From NCBI GenBank assembly GCA_900551705.1, contig URWY01000001.1:1-64000 (forward strand): a DNA stretch of 64,000 nucleotides, read 5' to 3'. Positions within the stretch are counted from its first letter, which is position 1. Each line of letters begins with the position of its first letter. A program made the translations under genes and the position numbers. The notes under the pieces are model-generated. The model was not told where the DNA came from, ran no database searches, and saw only the letters and a list, made by a program, of their open reading frames with translations. The stretch comes from an uncultured Bacillota bacterium (lineage in GTDB: Bacteria; Bacillota; Clostridia; Christensenellales; UBA1242). This document shows positions 8,053 through 18,523 of this stretch, piece after piece.

Positions 8053-9588
8053 TTACATATTTTTAATTGTAATGCTGTCATTTGGCGCTGTCAATGTCAA
8101 TTTGTTAGTTCCTGATTTTACTGTGTAGTAAAATGGAACATCTCTCTGAATATCGTTAAGACTTACGATCTTAGCGGTTGCTGTGATGTCGCATGAAACG
8201 CTAGTGCTTAAATAAATTTCCATTTTGCCTTTTGTTGTGTTAATTATTGAGCCATCTTCAACATTATTGAAGTATGCAGTGATATTTGCATATTCTGAGC
8301 CGCTAATCAAAACTTTTTTATTTATTCCAGCAGATACTACTTCGCCATTTTCGTCAGCAATTTTTCCTAAATTTATTGCACTTGAAAGTGATGTTATATC
8401 AAGTTCGCCATTGACTTTTGCAATGTTTATATTGCCGTTTTCTGTTCTAATTTTTGTTGTGCCTTTAATTTCTGTTATATTTATGTCGCCCGTTGTGCAG
8501 ATATTGCATAAGCTAGAAACATATTTTTTGATAACAACATTTGTTTTTGTTGAAATATTTTCTTCGTTTAATGTTCCGATTTTTAAGAAGCCATCAATAG
8601 ATGATACTTGGAAATCGCAGTTGTTAGTTAAGTCTGAAAATTCAACATTTCCTGTGAGTTCGCCAGCGTAAATTTTTCCGCTTTTTGCTGCAAAGTTAAT
8701 GACTGGTGCAGTGATTTTATTTAAAGTTAAAAATGAATGTTCTGCATTGAATGTAAAAGTTGAAGTAACAGTTATGATATCGTTTGTTAATTTAACTTCG
8801 CCAGTTTTTGTTGTGACATTTAATTCTTTGCAGACAAGTGGTCTATCAAATGTGATGCTGCCTGAGTCTGTTTTTAGTGAACTAGCTTTTGATATATTTA
8901 CTGATTTAAAATATTTTGTTGTTGTGATATTTCCTGTTGTGGTTGTAACATTAACTGATGAAGCTTTAAGTGTATTTGGTGTGTATGATGTTCCATCTGA
9001 GCCGCCAAGTTTTACATTTCCTGCTTGTGAGTTTACAACAATGTTAAATTCGCCTGCAAAATCTTTTGGTAATTGAACTGTGATTTTGTTTGAACTTTTA
9101 AAGTTAATAAAGCCTTGTGGAACTTCCAAATTTAATTGCAATGTTTTTGTGTCTTGGAAATATTTTGGTGAAAATTTTAATCTTGTAATTTCGCCTTTTG
9201 TAAAGCCTTTTGCGTTAGCGTCAATCAATATTGAAAGAAGTTGCCTTGCGCCAGCGGCGTCATCTTCTGATTTTTGAGCGAATTCAACATCAAACAAATT
9301 TGAATTGATTTCGATAGTCTTAAAGTTGTTTACATCTGTTGTTGCAGTGTTGAGTTCAATTGTTTTATTTGTTCCGTCTTCATTTTTGACAGGTTCACCG
9401 TTAGAGTCGTATACGACTGCGGAAGTAAAATCTTTAACCGAACCTTCAAGTTTGTAATAACTTAAACCAAAGATTTTTGTTCCTGGATTGCAAAGCATAA
9501 TTACAGCACAAACTAAGACGAAAGCGAGTGCAATTCCTAAGAAAATAAATAAATAACTAAAAAAACCTTTATTAACTTTTTTACCCAT
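8053..9588 (-). CDS. Membrane-anchored DUF4097-like beta-helix surface protein
   Basis: A 511-aa protein with one N-terminal membrane helix (about 10-32) and a long extracytoplasmic part. The body consists of many short strands with repeated patterns such as VTTTTGNITTTK, LKTDSGSITF, VTTKTGEVKL and IRTENGNINIAKVNGEL, the T-x-x-G-x-I/V signature of the DUF4097/DUF4098 putative adhesin fold. The function of that family is not well established; surface attachment or envelope stress are the usual guesses. AGAGGTGAAT gives the start. It has its own terminator and no clear operon partner. Confidence 0.75.
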   Translation of the reverse strand: MGKKVNKGFFSYLFIFLGIALAFVLVCAVIMLCNPGTKIFGLSYYKLEGSVKDFTSAVVYDSNGEPVKNEDGTNKTIELNTATTDVNNFKTIEINSNLFDVEFAQKSEDDAAGARQLLSILIDANAKGFTKGEITRLKFSPKYFQDTKTLQLNLEVPQGFINFKSSNKITVQLPKDFAGEFNIVVNSQAGNVKLGGSDGTSYTPNTLKASSVNVTTTTGNITTTKYFKSVNISKASSLKTDSGSITFDRPLVCKELNVTTKTGEVKLTNDIITVTSTFTFNAEHSFLTLNKITAPVINFAAKSGKIYAGELTGNVEFSDLTNNCDFQVSSIDGFLKIGTLNEENISTKTNVVIKKYVSSLCNICTTGDINITEIKGTTKIRTENGNINIAKVNGELDITSLSSAINLGKIADENGEVVSAGINKKVLISGSEYANITAYFNNVEDGSIINTTKGKMEIYLSTSVSCDITATAKIVSLNDIQRDVPFYYTVKSGTNKLTLTAPNDSITIKNM

Positions 9589-9653
9589 AATTCACCTCTA
9601 AATACATATTATCATACTTTATATAAAATTTCAACTCTAATTTTGATGAGATA

Positions 9654-9681
9654 ATAAAAAAACTGCAAATTTTTGCAGTTT
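9654..9681 (-). terminator. prfA terminator
   Basis: AACTGCA (9661-9667) pairs with TGCAGTT (9674-9680); on the minus strand it is followed by a run of seven T. The stem overlaps the prfA stop codon. Confidence 0.75.
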
Positions 9682-10759
9682 AGTTTTCATTATTTAATGC
9701 GGCTTCAAGTTTTGCTTTTTGGTCAGCAATTGCCAAGTTTTCAAGCAAATCTTCAATGTTGCCATCTAAAAAGTCTTCAAGATTGTAAACAGTATAGTTG
9801 ATTCTATGGTCTGTTATTCTGCCTTGTGGGTAGTTGTATGTTCTAATTCTTTCACATCTTTCAGCGTTACCAATTTGACTTTTTCTGTTGTCGGCATATT
9901 CTTTATCTTTTTGTGATTTGTAGAAATCATAAAGTTTTGAACGCAAAACATTGAATGCTTTTTCTTTATTTTTTATTTGTGAACGCTCATCTTGGCAAGC
10001 AACAACAATGCCAGTTGGAAGGTGAGTGATACGAATAGCGGAATCGGTTTTATTAATATGTTGCCCGCCAGCACCGCTGCTGCGGTATGTATCAATACGA
10101 ATATCTTTATCTAAGATTTCAAAGTCAACATCTTCAACTTCTGGAAGAACGGCGACTGTTGCAGTTGATGTGTGGACTCTGCCTTGCGATTCTGTTTCAG
10201 GAACGCGTTGCACGCGGTGAACGCCGCTTTCGTATTTAAGTTTTGCATAAGCACCTTTGCCGCTGATTGTGAAGGAACATTCTTTTATTCCGCCAATTTC
10301 AGTTTCAGAAACATCAATCATTTCAACTTTCCATCTGTTGCGTTCTGCAAATCGTGAATACATTTTTAAAAGCACTGCACCGAACAAAGCAGATTCTTCT
10401 CCGCCAACGCCAGCTCTAATTTCTATGATAACATTGCTTTCGTCGTTTTCATCTTTTGGCAAAAGCAAAATCTTGATTTTCTCTTCAAGCTCTTCAATTT
10501 TTGCTTTGTTAGATTTTTCTTCTTCACGGAAAAGTTCTACCATTTCTGCGTCTGTTTCACTTTCTAATGTTTTATGTATCTCGTCTTTTTCTTTGACGAG
10601 TTTTTCAAGCGAGTCGTGGGCTTCCGCAAGTTGTTCAAGCCCACTTCTCTCTTTAACCAATTTTTTCCATTGTTGTTGGTCAGCAATTATTTCAGGTTTT
10701 GAAATTAATTCTGTTAATTCGTCAAATCTTTTCTTAAATGTTATTGTTTTATCTAGCAT
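9680..10759 (-). CDS. prfA: Peptide chain release factor 1
   Basis: A 359-aa protein that recognises UAA/UAG and triggers peptide release. [18 protein letters not shown] contains the catalytic GGQ; the region before it has the PxT-type anticodon-like segment within [18 protein letters not shown]. Its GGQ glutamine is the substrate of PrmC, whose gene overlaps it by 11 bp upstream. Length is normal for RF1. Confidence 0.96.
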   Translation of the reverse strand: MLDKTITFKKRFDELTELISKPEIIADQQQWKKLVKERSGLEQLAEAHDSLEKLVKEKDEIHKTLESETDAEMVELFREEEKSNKAKIEELEEKIKILLLPKDENDESNVIIEIRAGVGGEESALFGAVLLKMYSRFAERNRWKVEMIDVSETEIGGIKECSFTISGKGAYAKLKYESGVHRVQRVPETESQGRVHTSTATVAVLPEVEDVDFEILDKDIRIDTYRSSGAGGQHINKTDSAIRITHLPTGIVVACQDERSQIKNKEKAFNVLRSKLYDFYKSQKDKEYADNRKSQIGNAERCERIRTYNYPQGRITDHRINYTVYNLEDFLDGNIEDLLENLAIADQKAKLEAALNNEN

Positions 10760-12470
10760 TATCGTTTTTTCCTTTTATGTCGGCAATGACAACTCTATCT
10801 ATGCCGGAATAGTCTTTTTTAATTTTAATATTTTCAAAGTTATTTTGCAACAATTTTTTAACGCTTTTGGCTTCATTTATGCCAATTTCAAGAAAAATTT
10901 TGCCGTTTTTGTTCAAATACTTTGGTGCGGACTTGGCAATTTCGCGATAGAAATACAAACCGTCTTCGCCGCCATCAAGCGAAATTAACGGGTCATTCTT
11001 TTTAACTTCGTCTTCAAGTGCTAAAATATCTTTCGACCTAATGTAAGGTGGATTTGATACAATTATGTCAAATTTTTCCTTTTTGAGATTGTTAAACAAG
11101 TCAGAATTTATGAACTTGACATTAGCGTTATGGGTTGTTGCATTCTTTTTTGCTACGCTCAGTGCTGCTTCTGAAATGTCTACCGCATACACTTTGGCGT
11201 TAGTGTTTTTAGCAATAGTAATTGCAATGCAGCCGCTACCAGTGCATAAATCTAAAACTTTTAATTTTTCCGTGCTGTTTTGGATTTCATTAATTACTTC
11301 TTCAACCATAATTTCGGTTTCTGGTCTTGGAGATAAAACATTTTTATCAACATAAAAATCTAAACCATAAAAGCAGGCACGATTAAAAATTTTTGTTAGT
11401 GGTATATGTTTTTCGCGTTTTGCGGTAGCCCAGTTTATTTTTTTATATTCTTCCTTTGTAACGGTTGTTTGCAGTTTGATGTCGTTTCTTTTTTTATTTA
11501 ACGATTCAGCAATTAGCCATTCGGCTTCTGCTGCGCTTTCAATTCCTGCTTTTGCAAGTTTTTCTTTAACTTCGGAAAGAACGACACTCATAGGAATGTC
11601 TTTGCCTGATATTTCTTCAACCAATCTTTCTTTATTTTCTTGCATTAATTTTACTTCTCCGATTGCTGCACTAGCAATGTTTTTTTCTGTGCTTGTTGGT
11701 TTGTTTGTAACAAAAAATGAGAATGGTTTTACAAAAATAGAACTTAAAATTCCACTTTTGTTTTCCAAGAATTTCATAAATTCATATAAACTTCCAACAA
11801 CGACAAATATTATAGCAAGATTTAGCAATAATTTCAACAAATAATTGATATTTAAAGCGGTGAAAGATGTTATGAATAATAAAACATAAAAACAGGTGAT
11901 AGAGAACGATAAAAAGTTGGTTGATAAATGATAATTATCGTTAAAAATTTTGTTTGCATCTTTGTATGCTAAATTACCGGCAGCATTATGTCTGCAAAAT
12001 TGTCTATAACTTGGAACAAGTTTTAAAATTGCAAGTATTGCAGTTAAAACGCCGATTCTGATTAACGCAGATAAGAAGCACAATAGACCATAACTCATGC
12101 CACTTCGACCTAGGCCTCTTAAAGAAAAATATGGAATTAAAACGATACCAAGAAAACCAAAAACAAATCCTAAAAAAATTGATATCACAAGCGACAAATT
12201 ATTGATAGATATTTTTATGTTTTTAGAGATTTTTATGCTTTCGTCTTTTTCGCTTATATTTGTTCGTGAATTTAACAAATTTGTGAAAAATAAATAAATT
12301 CCGAACAGAAAATAAGTTATTCCACGGAAAAACGGTATTTTAACATTGTCATAATTGTTGTTATCGCGCTTTGCAGAAACGCTTATTTTGCCGTTTTTGT
12401 TTATGGTTACAATCGCGGCTGAATTTTCGCTTACGCAAGCATTTCCGACACTTAAAGGAAAAATATACAT
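10749..12470 (-). CDS. prmC: DUF1385 membrane domain fused to PrmC (release-factor glutamine methyltransferase)
   Basis: A 573-aa protein, about twice the length of PrmC. Residues ~1-260 form the DUF1385 domain: PFFRG, several membrane helices, [12 protein letters not shown] and a [12 protein letters not shown] segment. Residues ~285-573 are PrmC: an N-terminal helical domain, LSPRPETE, the SAM-binding [13 protein letters not shown], and the catalytic NPPY at about 473-476, which methylates the GGQ glutamine of RF1 encoded immediately downstream. In many Clostridia DUF1385 and prmC are adjacent separate genes; here they are one frame with no internal stop. No Shine-Dalgarno is seen at 12470, so the start is less certain than the reading frame. 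Confidence 0.9.
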   Translation of the reverse strand: MYIFPLSVGNACVSENSAAIVTINKNGKISVSAKRDNNNYDNVKIPFFRGITYFLFGIYLFFTNLLNSRTNISEKDESIKISKNIKISINNLSLVISIFLGFVFGFLGIVLIPYFSLRGLGRSGMSYGLLCFLSALIRIGVLTAILAILKLVPSYRQFCRHNAAGNLAYKDANKIFNDNYHLSTNFLSFSITCFYVLLFITSFTALNINYLLKLLLNLAIIFVVVGSLYEFMKFLENKSGILSSIFVKPFSFFVTNKPTSTEKNIASAAIGEVKLMQENKERLVEEISGKDIPMSVVLSEVKEKLAKAGIESAAEAEWLIAESLNKKRNDIKLQTTVTKEEYKKINWATAKREKHIPLTKIFNRACFYGLDFYVDKNVLSPRPETEIMVEEVINEIQNSTEKLKVLDLCTGSGCIAITIAKNTNAKVYAVDISEAALSVAKKNATTHNANVKFINSDLFNNLKKEKFDIIVSNPPYIRSKDILALEDEVKKNDPLISLDGGEDGLYFYREIAKSAPKYLNKNGKIFLEIGINEAKSVKKLLQNNFENIKIKKDYSGIDRVVIADIKGKNDNAR

Positions 12471-12503
12471 ATTAGATTTATTGACAAATAATCTTTAAAA
12501 TAA

Positions 12504-12522
12504 ACCTTGCAATTTGCAAGGT
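12504..12522. terminator. Terminator of the M60-peptidase gene
   Basis: ACCTTGCAA (12504-12512) pairs with TTGCAAGGT (12514-12522), directly after the stop codon; T-rich on both sides. Confidence 0.7.
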
Positions 12523-15500
12523 CTATTTTTTAGATTTTTTGCGTCTTATTATTCTTGGAATAGAGCAAAGCACTGTTAAAATTGCGAGCCCACCAATTCC
12601 GATAATAACCCAAAGCCATATACCTAAAATATTTGAATTTTCATTTAAAACTAAAATTTCAATCGTTTGTTCGTTGATATTGTTGTCATTGTCTTTAACT
12701 TTGTAAGTGGCAACATATTTGCCAGATTTTGTGTTGTCTAAGTTTGTTTCAATTTTAACATTGTTTTCGTTTGCTTCAATTATAAAGTCTTCATTGTCGT
12801 AAATTGTAATAAGCGAATACAAATCTAAATTTTCGTTTTTATTTATTGAAATTTTATCGCTTTTTAATGTTATTTTTGGAATTCCGCCAATTTTTAATTG
12901 ATTTATAAATTGCGTGTATTGTGATTGGTCTTCTATGCTAAGAGAATTATATGCGTTTATTACTTCTGCTTTCTTTTGAGAATTAATTCTTTTATTTTGA
13001 ATTTCTTCCATTGTAACATTGTTTTTATAGTCTTCAATTATTTGAATTATTTGCGATTTTTGTTCGTTGTATAAAATTGTTTTTTCATCAAAATTCTCTG
13101 CATTTAAAAGTTTTAATCCATTTTCTGTTACAAGATATTCAATGTTGTTTTCGCTTGACATATAATCTTGTAATTGATTACCTGTCGTTTTTGAAAATAC
13201 CTTTACAAGGTTAGGGCGTTGCGTATAAACGCTAATTTTATAACCTTTTTGAATACTTAAAGTTGGATTTGCTGGGGTGAAGTCTGAAAAGTAATGATTT
13301 CCTTTGATTTCAATTTTATCAACTTCGTTGCCACTTGCATCTTTGATTGTTACGGAAATATAAATTTCATCTGGCTTGTTTTGCCAAGTGCTATTCCTAT
13401 TTCCTAAATCGGCACCACCATAAGTTATTTCTGCAGACGAATAAAAGTCATTAAAAGACAAAGTATAACCGACAGTTCCGTAAATACCATAAATTTTAAT
13501 TTCTGTTAGGTGATTGTTTGTTGAATAGTCTTGTAAAGTCAATTTGTTGTAAGTGTAAGTTATTTCATTGTCGCCTTCGCTTGTCATAATTGAACAAACT
13601 TTATTGTCATAACCAAATATAACTGGTAATTTTAATTCGTAATATGCTAGATTTAAGTCTTTTATTTCAATTTTTTCACTTTCAATTTTAATAACTTGCA
13701 CCAATTCATTTTTATCAAAAAGCGCTAAATTTTTACCTTTTATTAAATTAAAATCGTTGATTTCTATGTTGATTTTTAAGTTAGAGTTTAATTCGTATTT
13801 TTTAAGCGTGTCATCGCTTATTAAACCATATTTTAATTTTAAGTTTTCGCCTTGTTTTACTTTCTCATAACTTTCGTCAGACAAAACATCTGCCGTTATT
13901 GAATATGATGGTAAACCAAGTTTCAATATATCCAATTCAGTTTGCTCAGAAATTTCAATTTTCCATGCTTTTAAATATGGAATAATGTTTGCTTTGTATT
14001 CTTCTGCAAAGAATTTCGCATAAACATCGGCGATGGAAAATCCGTTGATACCAGTTTCGCTAACCAATTTGCGATAATAACTGAACAATTTTCCGTAAGT
14101 TTTATAACCTTCAAAATTATCTAACAAGTTGATTATGCAATACATTTTTTCGCTAATATTTGTGTATGTTCCGTTGTTGTTATTGAAAATTGTTTCGCCA
14201 TTTTCAATTTTTTGCAACCTTGTTGTGTTTATTCTTTGTTCAGCATTTGCGATGTCGCCGAGATAGTTATCAGATTTCAAATATAGACTTTTGTCCATTT
14301 GGATATAATGAGCCAAAATGTTGTTGCCAGATTCATTCAAATATAAACTGCCTTTTGAATTGGCACCTTTCCCCAAATTCCCTTGATAACCATGAGCGAT
14401 TTCGTGAAGTGTTCCCCAGCCGTATTGAAATATCGGAGCAATGGTCGACTGACAAACTGCAATGAAGCCGCCAGCGTAATACGCACCAGCAGAAACGGCG
14501 GAATCTGCAACTGCGGTATATTTTGTTCTATAATTTTGGTCTAAGTAAGTTTTTGCGTCAAATTCGAGTCCAATCATTTTGTCCATACGATTGACAACTT
14601 CAAGGTAATATTCAAAGAATTTATCTAAACTTTCAAATGGGTTATTGTAGCCTGGGGCAGTGTAGCCACTGAGTTTGTCCACATCACCGAAAGGCACAAC
14701 GCACATTATTGCTTCGCCGTCAACAATGCCGAAAGCATTTTCGCTTAATTTCCAGTTGTTTTTAAATTCTTCTTCATCATCTTTGTAGTGATAATAATCA
14801 AGTGGTTTTGCTGAATCATCAAACTTAATTTCAATTTTGTATACTCTGTCGATTACATCTTTTTCGTCAAGCCTTGGAGAAGTTATAAGCGGAACACTTG
14901 CATATCCAACATTTTTTACAACATTTTTAATAGTTTGATAGTCTGAGTTGTTTAATTTCACATAATTAAAACTATTTTGCGCTCTGGTGTTTGTAAAAAA
15001 TGTTATTTCTAAATCTTTTTCAGATTGTAAAATTTTAATTTCTGCACTTGCATTTTCTGGTAAGAAAACTCCCAAGATTTGTCTATCACCAGTGTTGCAA
15101 CGCTCAGTTCCAATATCTTTTAAATTCTGTAATGAAGGTATTGTGTAAAGCGTTCTAACAACTCTGCACTCACTATCAGTTTTGTCTAAAACATGAACTG
15201 GAACAGTTATTTCAGTCTTGTTTTTATGTGAGTCCGTAACGCTATATTTAACTTCATAATCGCCAGGTTTTGTTGCTTCAACATTGTTAAATTCGCAAAT
15301 AATTTTGAAAGTTAAATCACCATCTTCAAAATCTTTCGCAAATATTCTGAAACGACTATCTTTAATATTGAACTCGTCCGTCACATTTTTATCAATAGTA
15401 ATTTCTGTCGCACCATAAAAGATTGGGGCATTTGAAGTGCTGTAAAATGATTTATAACTTTCTGCTTCAAGAGTGAAATCTTGATTTGCAAAAACGACAG

Positions 15501-15552
15501 CAATAAGAGTAATTAAAGCAATTAAAATACTAAAAAATAAACTTTTTTTCAT
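12523..15552 (-). CDS. Surface-anchored M60-like (gluzincin) metallopeptidase
   Basis: A 1009-aa secreted protein with an N-terminal signal peptide. Residues ~40-130 form an Ig/cadherin-like domain (DUF5011-type, ending YEVKYSVTDSHKNKTEITV). The catalytic region has HEIAH at 383-387 and a Glu at 407 (LYLNESGNN), which matches HExxH-(8-28)-E of the M60/enhancin family. The C-terminal part has beta-rich modules, a second Ig-like repeat (residues ~890-965) and a membrane helix followed by RRKKSKK, so it stays on the cell surface. M60 enzymes commonly attack mucins or O-glycoproteins, suggesting use of host mucus. It has its own promoter at 15586-15614 and terminator. Confidence 0.85.
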   Translation of the reverse strand: MKKSLFFSILIALITLIAVVFANQDFTLEAESYKSFYSTSNAPIFYGATEITIDKNVTDEFNIKDSRFRIFAKDFEDGDLTFKIICEFNNVEATKPGDYEVKYSVTDSHKNKTEITVPVHVLDKTDSECRVVRTLYTIPSLQNLKDIGTERCNTGDRQILGVFLPENASAEIKILQSEKDLEITFFTNTRAQNSFNYVKLNNSDYQTIKNVVKNVGYASVPLITSPRLDEKDVIDRVYKIEIKFDDSAKPLDYYHYKDDEEEFKNNWKLSENAFGIVDGEAIMCVVPFGDVDKLSGYTAPGYNNPFESLDKFFEYYLEVVNRMDKMIGLEFDAKTYLDQNYRTKYTAVADSAVSAGAYYAGGFIAVCQSTIAPIFQYGWGTLHEIAHGYQGNLGKGANSKGSLYLNESGNNILAHYIQMDKSLYLKSDNYLGDIANAEQRINTTRLQKIENGETIFNNNNGTYTNISEKMYCIINLLDNFEGYKTYGKLFSYYRKLVSETGINGFSIADVYAKFFAEEYKANIIPYLKAWKIEISEQTELDILKLGLPSYSITADVLSDESYEKVKQGENLKLKYGLISDDTLKKYELNSNLKINIEINDFNLIKGKNLALFDKNELVQVIKIESEKIEIKDLNLAYYELKLPVIFGYDNKVCSIMTSEGDNEITYTYNKLTLQDYSTNNHLTEIKIYGIYGTVGYTLSFNDFYSSAEITYGGADLGNRNSTWQNKPDEIYISVTIKDASGNEVDKIEIKGNHYFSDFTPANPTLSIQKGYKISVYTQRPNLVKVFSKTTGNQLQDYMSSENNIEYLVTENGLKLLNAENFDEKTILYNEQKSQIIQIIEDYKNNVTMEEIQNKRINSQKKAEVINAYNSLSIEDQSQYTQFINQLKIGGIPKITLKSDKISINKNENLDLYSLITIYDNEDFIIEANENNVKIETNLDNTKSGKYVATYKVKDNDNNINEQTIEILVLNENSNILGIWLWVIIGIGGLAILTVLCSIPRIIRRKKSKK

Positions 15553-15585
15553 TATTCATCACTTCCTTTATTTTTGATGAATTGT

Positions 15586-15614
15586 AGTATATAATATGAT
15601 ATAAAATAAATCAA
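15586..15614 (-). promoter_or_regulatory. Promoter of the M60-peptidase gene
   Basis: On the minus strand: TTGATT (15614-15609), 17-nt spacer, TATACT (15591-15586). AAGGAAGTGATG follows before the start codon. Confidence 0.65.
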
Positions 15615-15706
15615 GCAAAAAATTTTTATCAATTTTGATTATTTTAAGATAAAATAATAATAAAATCAGCAAGACAATAATTAAAAATATCTTGCCGTTT
15701 TTTATT

Positions 15707-15805
15707 TTAAGCATAATTTTCTTTATAATATTCAGTGGTAGGGACGGTATCAAAACCTACATCATTAGAAATTTGATATTTGGCAATGTTCCATAATCTT
15801 AACAT
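15707..15805 (-). pseudogene. Short open frame, possibly the tail of a lost gene
   Basis: The 15600-15960 gap holds little. On the minus strand a 32-codon frame starts at ATG 15805 and reads like coding sequence (RLWNIAKYQISNDVGFDTV then PTTEYYKENYA). The frame stays open further upstream, without a convincing start or Shine-Dalgarno. It may be a degraded C-terminus. A hairpin GCAAGA/TCTTGC with T-run lies at about 15669-15703. I do not recognise the peptide. Confidence 0.2.
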
Positions 15806-15963
15806 TAGGGTGTTGATGTTTATTACATTTAAATTTGAACTGCTCCTTAAAACTTTTTATTATACTTTATTAAGCAGCGTATAAAGTCGTGAATACATAT
15901 TTAACTTATGATTTATATTTAAACGATTTTGTTGATACATTATGCGATAGTATCTATAAAGTG

Positions 15964-16866
15964 TTAGTTTTGGTTTTCAAAATAACTTTTTAATTCGCTA
16001 ATAAATTTATTACATACAAAACTATTTATCGAAGTTTGAAGGGTAATTGCAACAATATCTCTTGGTCTTGAAATAAAATCTGTCTCAATTATTTTCACAC
16101 GATTTGCTTTTATGTCCTCTTTTATAAATTCTTTTATAGTATAAGCAATGCCAAGATTTTTGCTGACAAAATCTGTGATAAGTCCAAAACTGCCAATTTC
16201 AAAACTAGGACGAATGTTGATTTTATTTTCATTGCACATTTTATCAAAATAATCTCGATTTGATGATGGTCTTTTTTGAACTATAATTTTTTGATTAGCC
16301 AGTTGCTCTTTGCTTAAATGATTATGTGGGAAATCTGGATGAGCAATAAAGCAATCGTTAGTTTGAGTTAAAGTTGTTACTTTAAATATATCCATATTGT
16401 CTATTGGTGAGTTTAATATTGCCAAATCAATTACGCCTGTTTTTACATATTTAGTCAACTTTTCGCTATTAGTGTCTGTTATGGTGATAACAATTTTAGG
16501 ATATTTTTTGTTGAATTGTTCAATAAATGGCAAAAGCAACTTTCTAATAATCGTTGAACTTGAACCGATGTTAAGAACGCCTTGTTCTAAATTTGATAAT
16601 GCGGCAAATTTATTTATACCTGAATTTAGAATTTGCATGGCGTTATAACAACTAGCATTAAACTCTTCGCCTTCTTTTGTTGGAACTGTGCCTTTTGCTG
16701 TTCTTATAAAAAGTTTGCCACCAAGATAATTTTCTAATTTTTGAATGCTTTTTGTAATTGCTGGTTGAGAGATGTATAATTTTTTGCTTGCTAAAAGAAT
16801 GCTTTTACTTTCATAAACCGCTAAAAACACCTTTATTAAATTTAAGTCTAAATCGTTATAATTCAT
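15964..16866 (-). CDS. LysR-family transcriptional regulator
   Basis: A 300-aa protein. The N-terminal winged helix (residues 1-65: LDLNLIKVFLAVYESKSILLASKKLYISQPAITKSIQKLE) is typical LysR, followed by a periplasmic-binding-like effector domain (about 90-295). LysR regulators usually control a divergent neighbour, but the divergent side here is the repeat element and the island border, so its original target may have been displaced. It has its own promoter at 16899-16927. Effector unknown. Confidence 0.9.
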   Translation of the reverse strand: MNYNDLDLNLIKVFLAVYESKSILLASKKLYISQPAITKSIQKLENYLGGKLFIRTAKGTVPTKEGEEFNASCYNAMQILNSGINKFAALSNLEQGVLNIGSSSTIIRKLLLPFIEQFNKKYPKIVITITDTNSEKLTKYVKTGVIDLAILNSPIDNMDIFKVTTLTQTNDCFIAHPDFPHNHLSKEQLANQKIIVQKRPSSNRDYFDKMCNENKINIRPSFEIGSFGLITDFVSKNLGIAYTIKEFIKEDIKANRVKIIETDFISRPRDIVAITLQTSINSFVCNKFISELKSYFENQN

Positions 16867-16898
16867 GGTTATACCTTTTACAAATATTTATTGTTTGA

Positions 16899-16927
16899 AT
16901 TATAGCAAATATTTATTTATAATGCAA
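16899..16927 (-). promoter_or_regulatory. Promoter of the LysR gene
   Basis: On the minus strand: TTGCAT (16927-16922), 17-nt spacer, consensus TATAAT (16904-16899). Confidence 0.65.
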
Positions 16928-16965
16928 GGGAATTACAAAAGCGTAAACGCAGTTAATTAAAGGTT

Positions 16966-17060
16966 GTGCTACCGCGGAGATAAACGACGATTTTTGAAAT
17001 AAGTTGCAATACAGCACACGCAGAAAAAAAGAGAGAATGCTAACGCTCTCTCTTTTTTTT
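16966..17060. repeat. Copy 2 of the ~95-nt repeated intergenic element
   Basis: Highly similar to 28-122, including GTGCTACCGCG, the CGATTTTTGAAATA core and the AGAGAG/CTCTCT terminator hairpin. In both copies the element is followed at once by TGGCG, which in copy 1 is the CCA end of tRNA-Ser. Here it is followed by TGGCGGGAC and then island DNA. TGTGCT (16965-16970) can pair with AGCACA at about 17012-17017. The rest of 16930-17227 shows no gene. Confidence 0.7.
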
Positions 17061-17069
17061 TGGCGGGAC
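17061..17069. repeat. Left attachment repeat of the island
   Basis: TGGCGGGAC, identical to 36768-36776. The last bases on the minus strand read GTCCCGCCA, like a tRNA 3' end. Confidence 0.55.
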
Positions 17070-17227
17070 TAACACCAACACTTTCGTCATAAGTAGGTAC
17101 AATCAAAGCCTTATATTAAATATGAAAATTTGAAATGAACATTTATTTAATTTAAAATTATACATAAAAATATAAATTGTTGTTGTAAATTTACAGACTT
17201 ATAAAGTTGTCTACTAAAAATATGTTT

Positions 17228-18523
17228 TTATTTAATACAAAACACTGCATATAAAGGAATGGACTTAATATTATTTTCGAATCCAAAATTTTTAGATGAA
17301 ATTCGAATCGAATATTCAGGAGAATACTTGTTGACATATTCATTTAAACTTCTAGATCTTGTATTGTCGCTAGATTTAACTTCAATAGGAATAATATTTA
17401 TGCCAAGTCTAGTGATGAAATCTATTTCCGCAGTATTTCCACTAGTCCAATAGAAACAATTATGTTTATTTATGATAAGTTGATTATTGACATAATTTTC
17501 TGTAAGTCCGCCTTTAAAGTTATTAAATTCTGGATTGTCAAATAAGATATCATCAATCAAAATATCTTGACTGGCAGAACACAAGCCAACATCATTCATA
17601 TAAAACTTAAAGTCATCTAATGATTTGTATGAGTTTAGAGGAAGTTTTATTTGTTCAAGTCTATATAATTGATTTGCAACTCCAGCCAAACAAAGCCATT
17701 CAATTGCATTTGCGAATTCGTTTGCTCGACCCCCACTTTTAATTAAAGAATATTTAAACTTTTTATTTTCTTTGGCAAGTTGAGTGCTAATGTTTTTGTA
17801 AACCAATTTAGTTTTTGGTATTTCAGATTCTTTGTTGTATTTGCCCATATCATTAAAATATGAGTCTAAGATTGATTGCTGTTTTATTTTAACTAAGTCA
17901 TAATTTTTATTTTTTAAATATTCTTCAACAACCTCAGGCATTCCACCAACATATAAGTAATTTTTATATAGTTCAATAGCTTGTTGGTGGAAAGGTTGTT
18001 CTAAAGGCTTATTAGATTCAAAACATTCTTTAATTTCTTCGATAAGGAATTTGTTGTCACTGGCCATTAAGAATTCTTCAAAGTCCATAGGATACATATT
18101 TAAAAATTCAACTTTGCCAACGGGGAATGAGAATTTTTGTCTATGGACAGAAACTCCAAGTAGTGAACCCATAGCAATAAGGTGATATTCGTTGGCTTCT
18201 TCACAAAAATATTTAAGAGAAGTAAGAGCTTCAGGACATGCTTGAATTTCGTCAAAAATAATTAAAGTGTGAGAGGGTATTATTTCTTTTCTTTTATAGT
18301 TGCCTAATTTTTTTAATATGTTTTGAGGAACTAAGTCTGTAAAAAAGTCTTTTAATCCTTGTTCCTTTTCAAAGTTGCAATAAACAACATTGGCATAGTT
18401 TTCTGCACCGAATAAATTTACTATATATGTTTTTCCAACTTGTCTAGCACCTTGCAAAACCAATGGTTTTCTATCTTCAGAATTCTTCCAATTAATTAAA
18501 TCTTGATAAATTTTTCTTTCCAT
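17228..18523 (-). CDS. AAA ATPase with DUF4143 domain
   Basis: A 431-aa protein. The Walker A is GARQVGKT (about 20-27), the Walker B region reads TLIIFDEIQACPEAL, and an Arg-rich sensor follows (MGSLLG). The C-terminal domain (about 210-400) is DUF4143, ending in a PD-(D/E)xK-like stretch (NTAEIDFITR then IPIEVKSSDN), as is usual for this family. Such ATPases are widespread in genome islands; their role is not settled and toxin/antitoxin or defence functions have been proposed. It points away from the defence operon and has its own ribosome binding site (AAGGAGATG). No partner gene is adjacent. Confidence 0.85.
   Translation of the reverse strand: MERKIYQDLINWKNSEDRKPLVLQGARQVGKTYIVNLFGAENYANVVYCNFEKEQGLKDFFTDLVPQNILKKLGNYKRKEIIPSHTLIIFDEIQACPEALTSLKYFCEEANEYHLIAMGSLLGVSVHRQKFSFPVGKVEFLNMYPMDFEEFLMASDNKFLIEEIKECFESNKPLEQPFHQQAIELYKNYLYVGGMPEVVEEYLKNKNYDLVKIKQQSILDSYFNDMGKYNKESEIPKTKLVYKNISTQLAKENKKFKYSLIKSGGRANEFANAIEWLCLAGVANQLYRLEQIKLPLNSYKSLDDFKFYMNDVGLCSASQDILIDDILFDNPEFNNFKGGLTENYVNNQLIINKHNCFYWTSGNTAEIDFITRLGINIIPIEVKSSDNTRSRSLNEYVNKYSPEYSIRISSKNFGFENNIKSIPLYAVFCIK

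Noticed and set aside
10026..11844. Plus-strand open frames opposite prfA and prmC
   Set aside because: Ser/Phe-rich translations typical of antisense to Lys/Glu-rich genes; no start signals.
15568..15753. 61-aa Ile/Leu/Lys-rich frame on the minus strand
   Set aside because: It overlaps the promoter of the M60 gene and consists of AT-rich low-complexity codons without a ribosome binding site.
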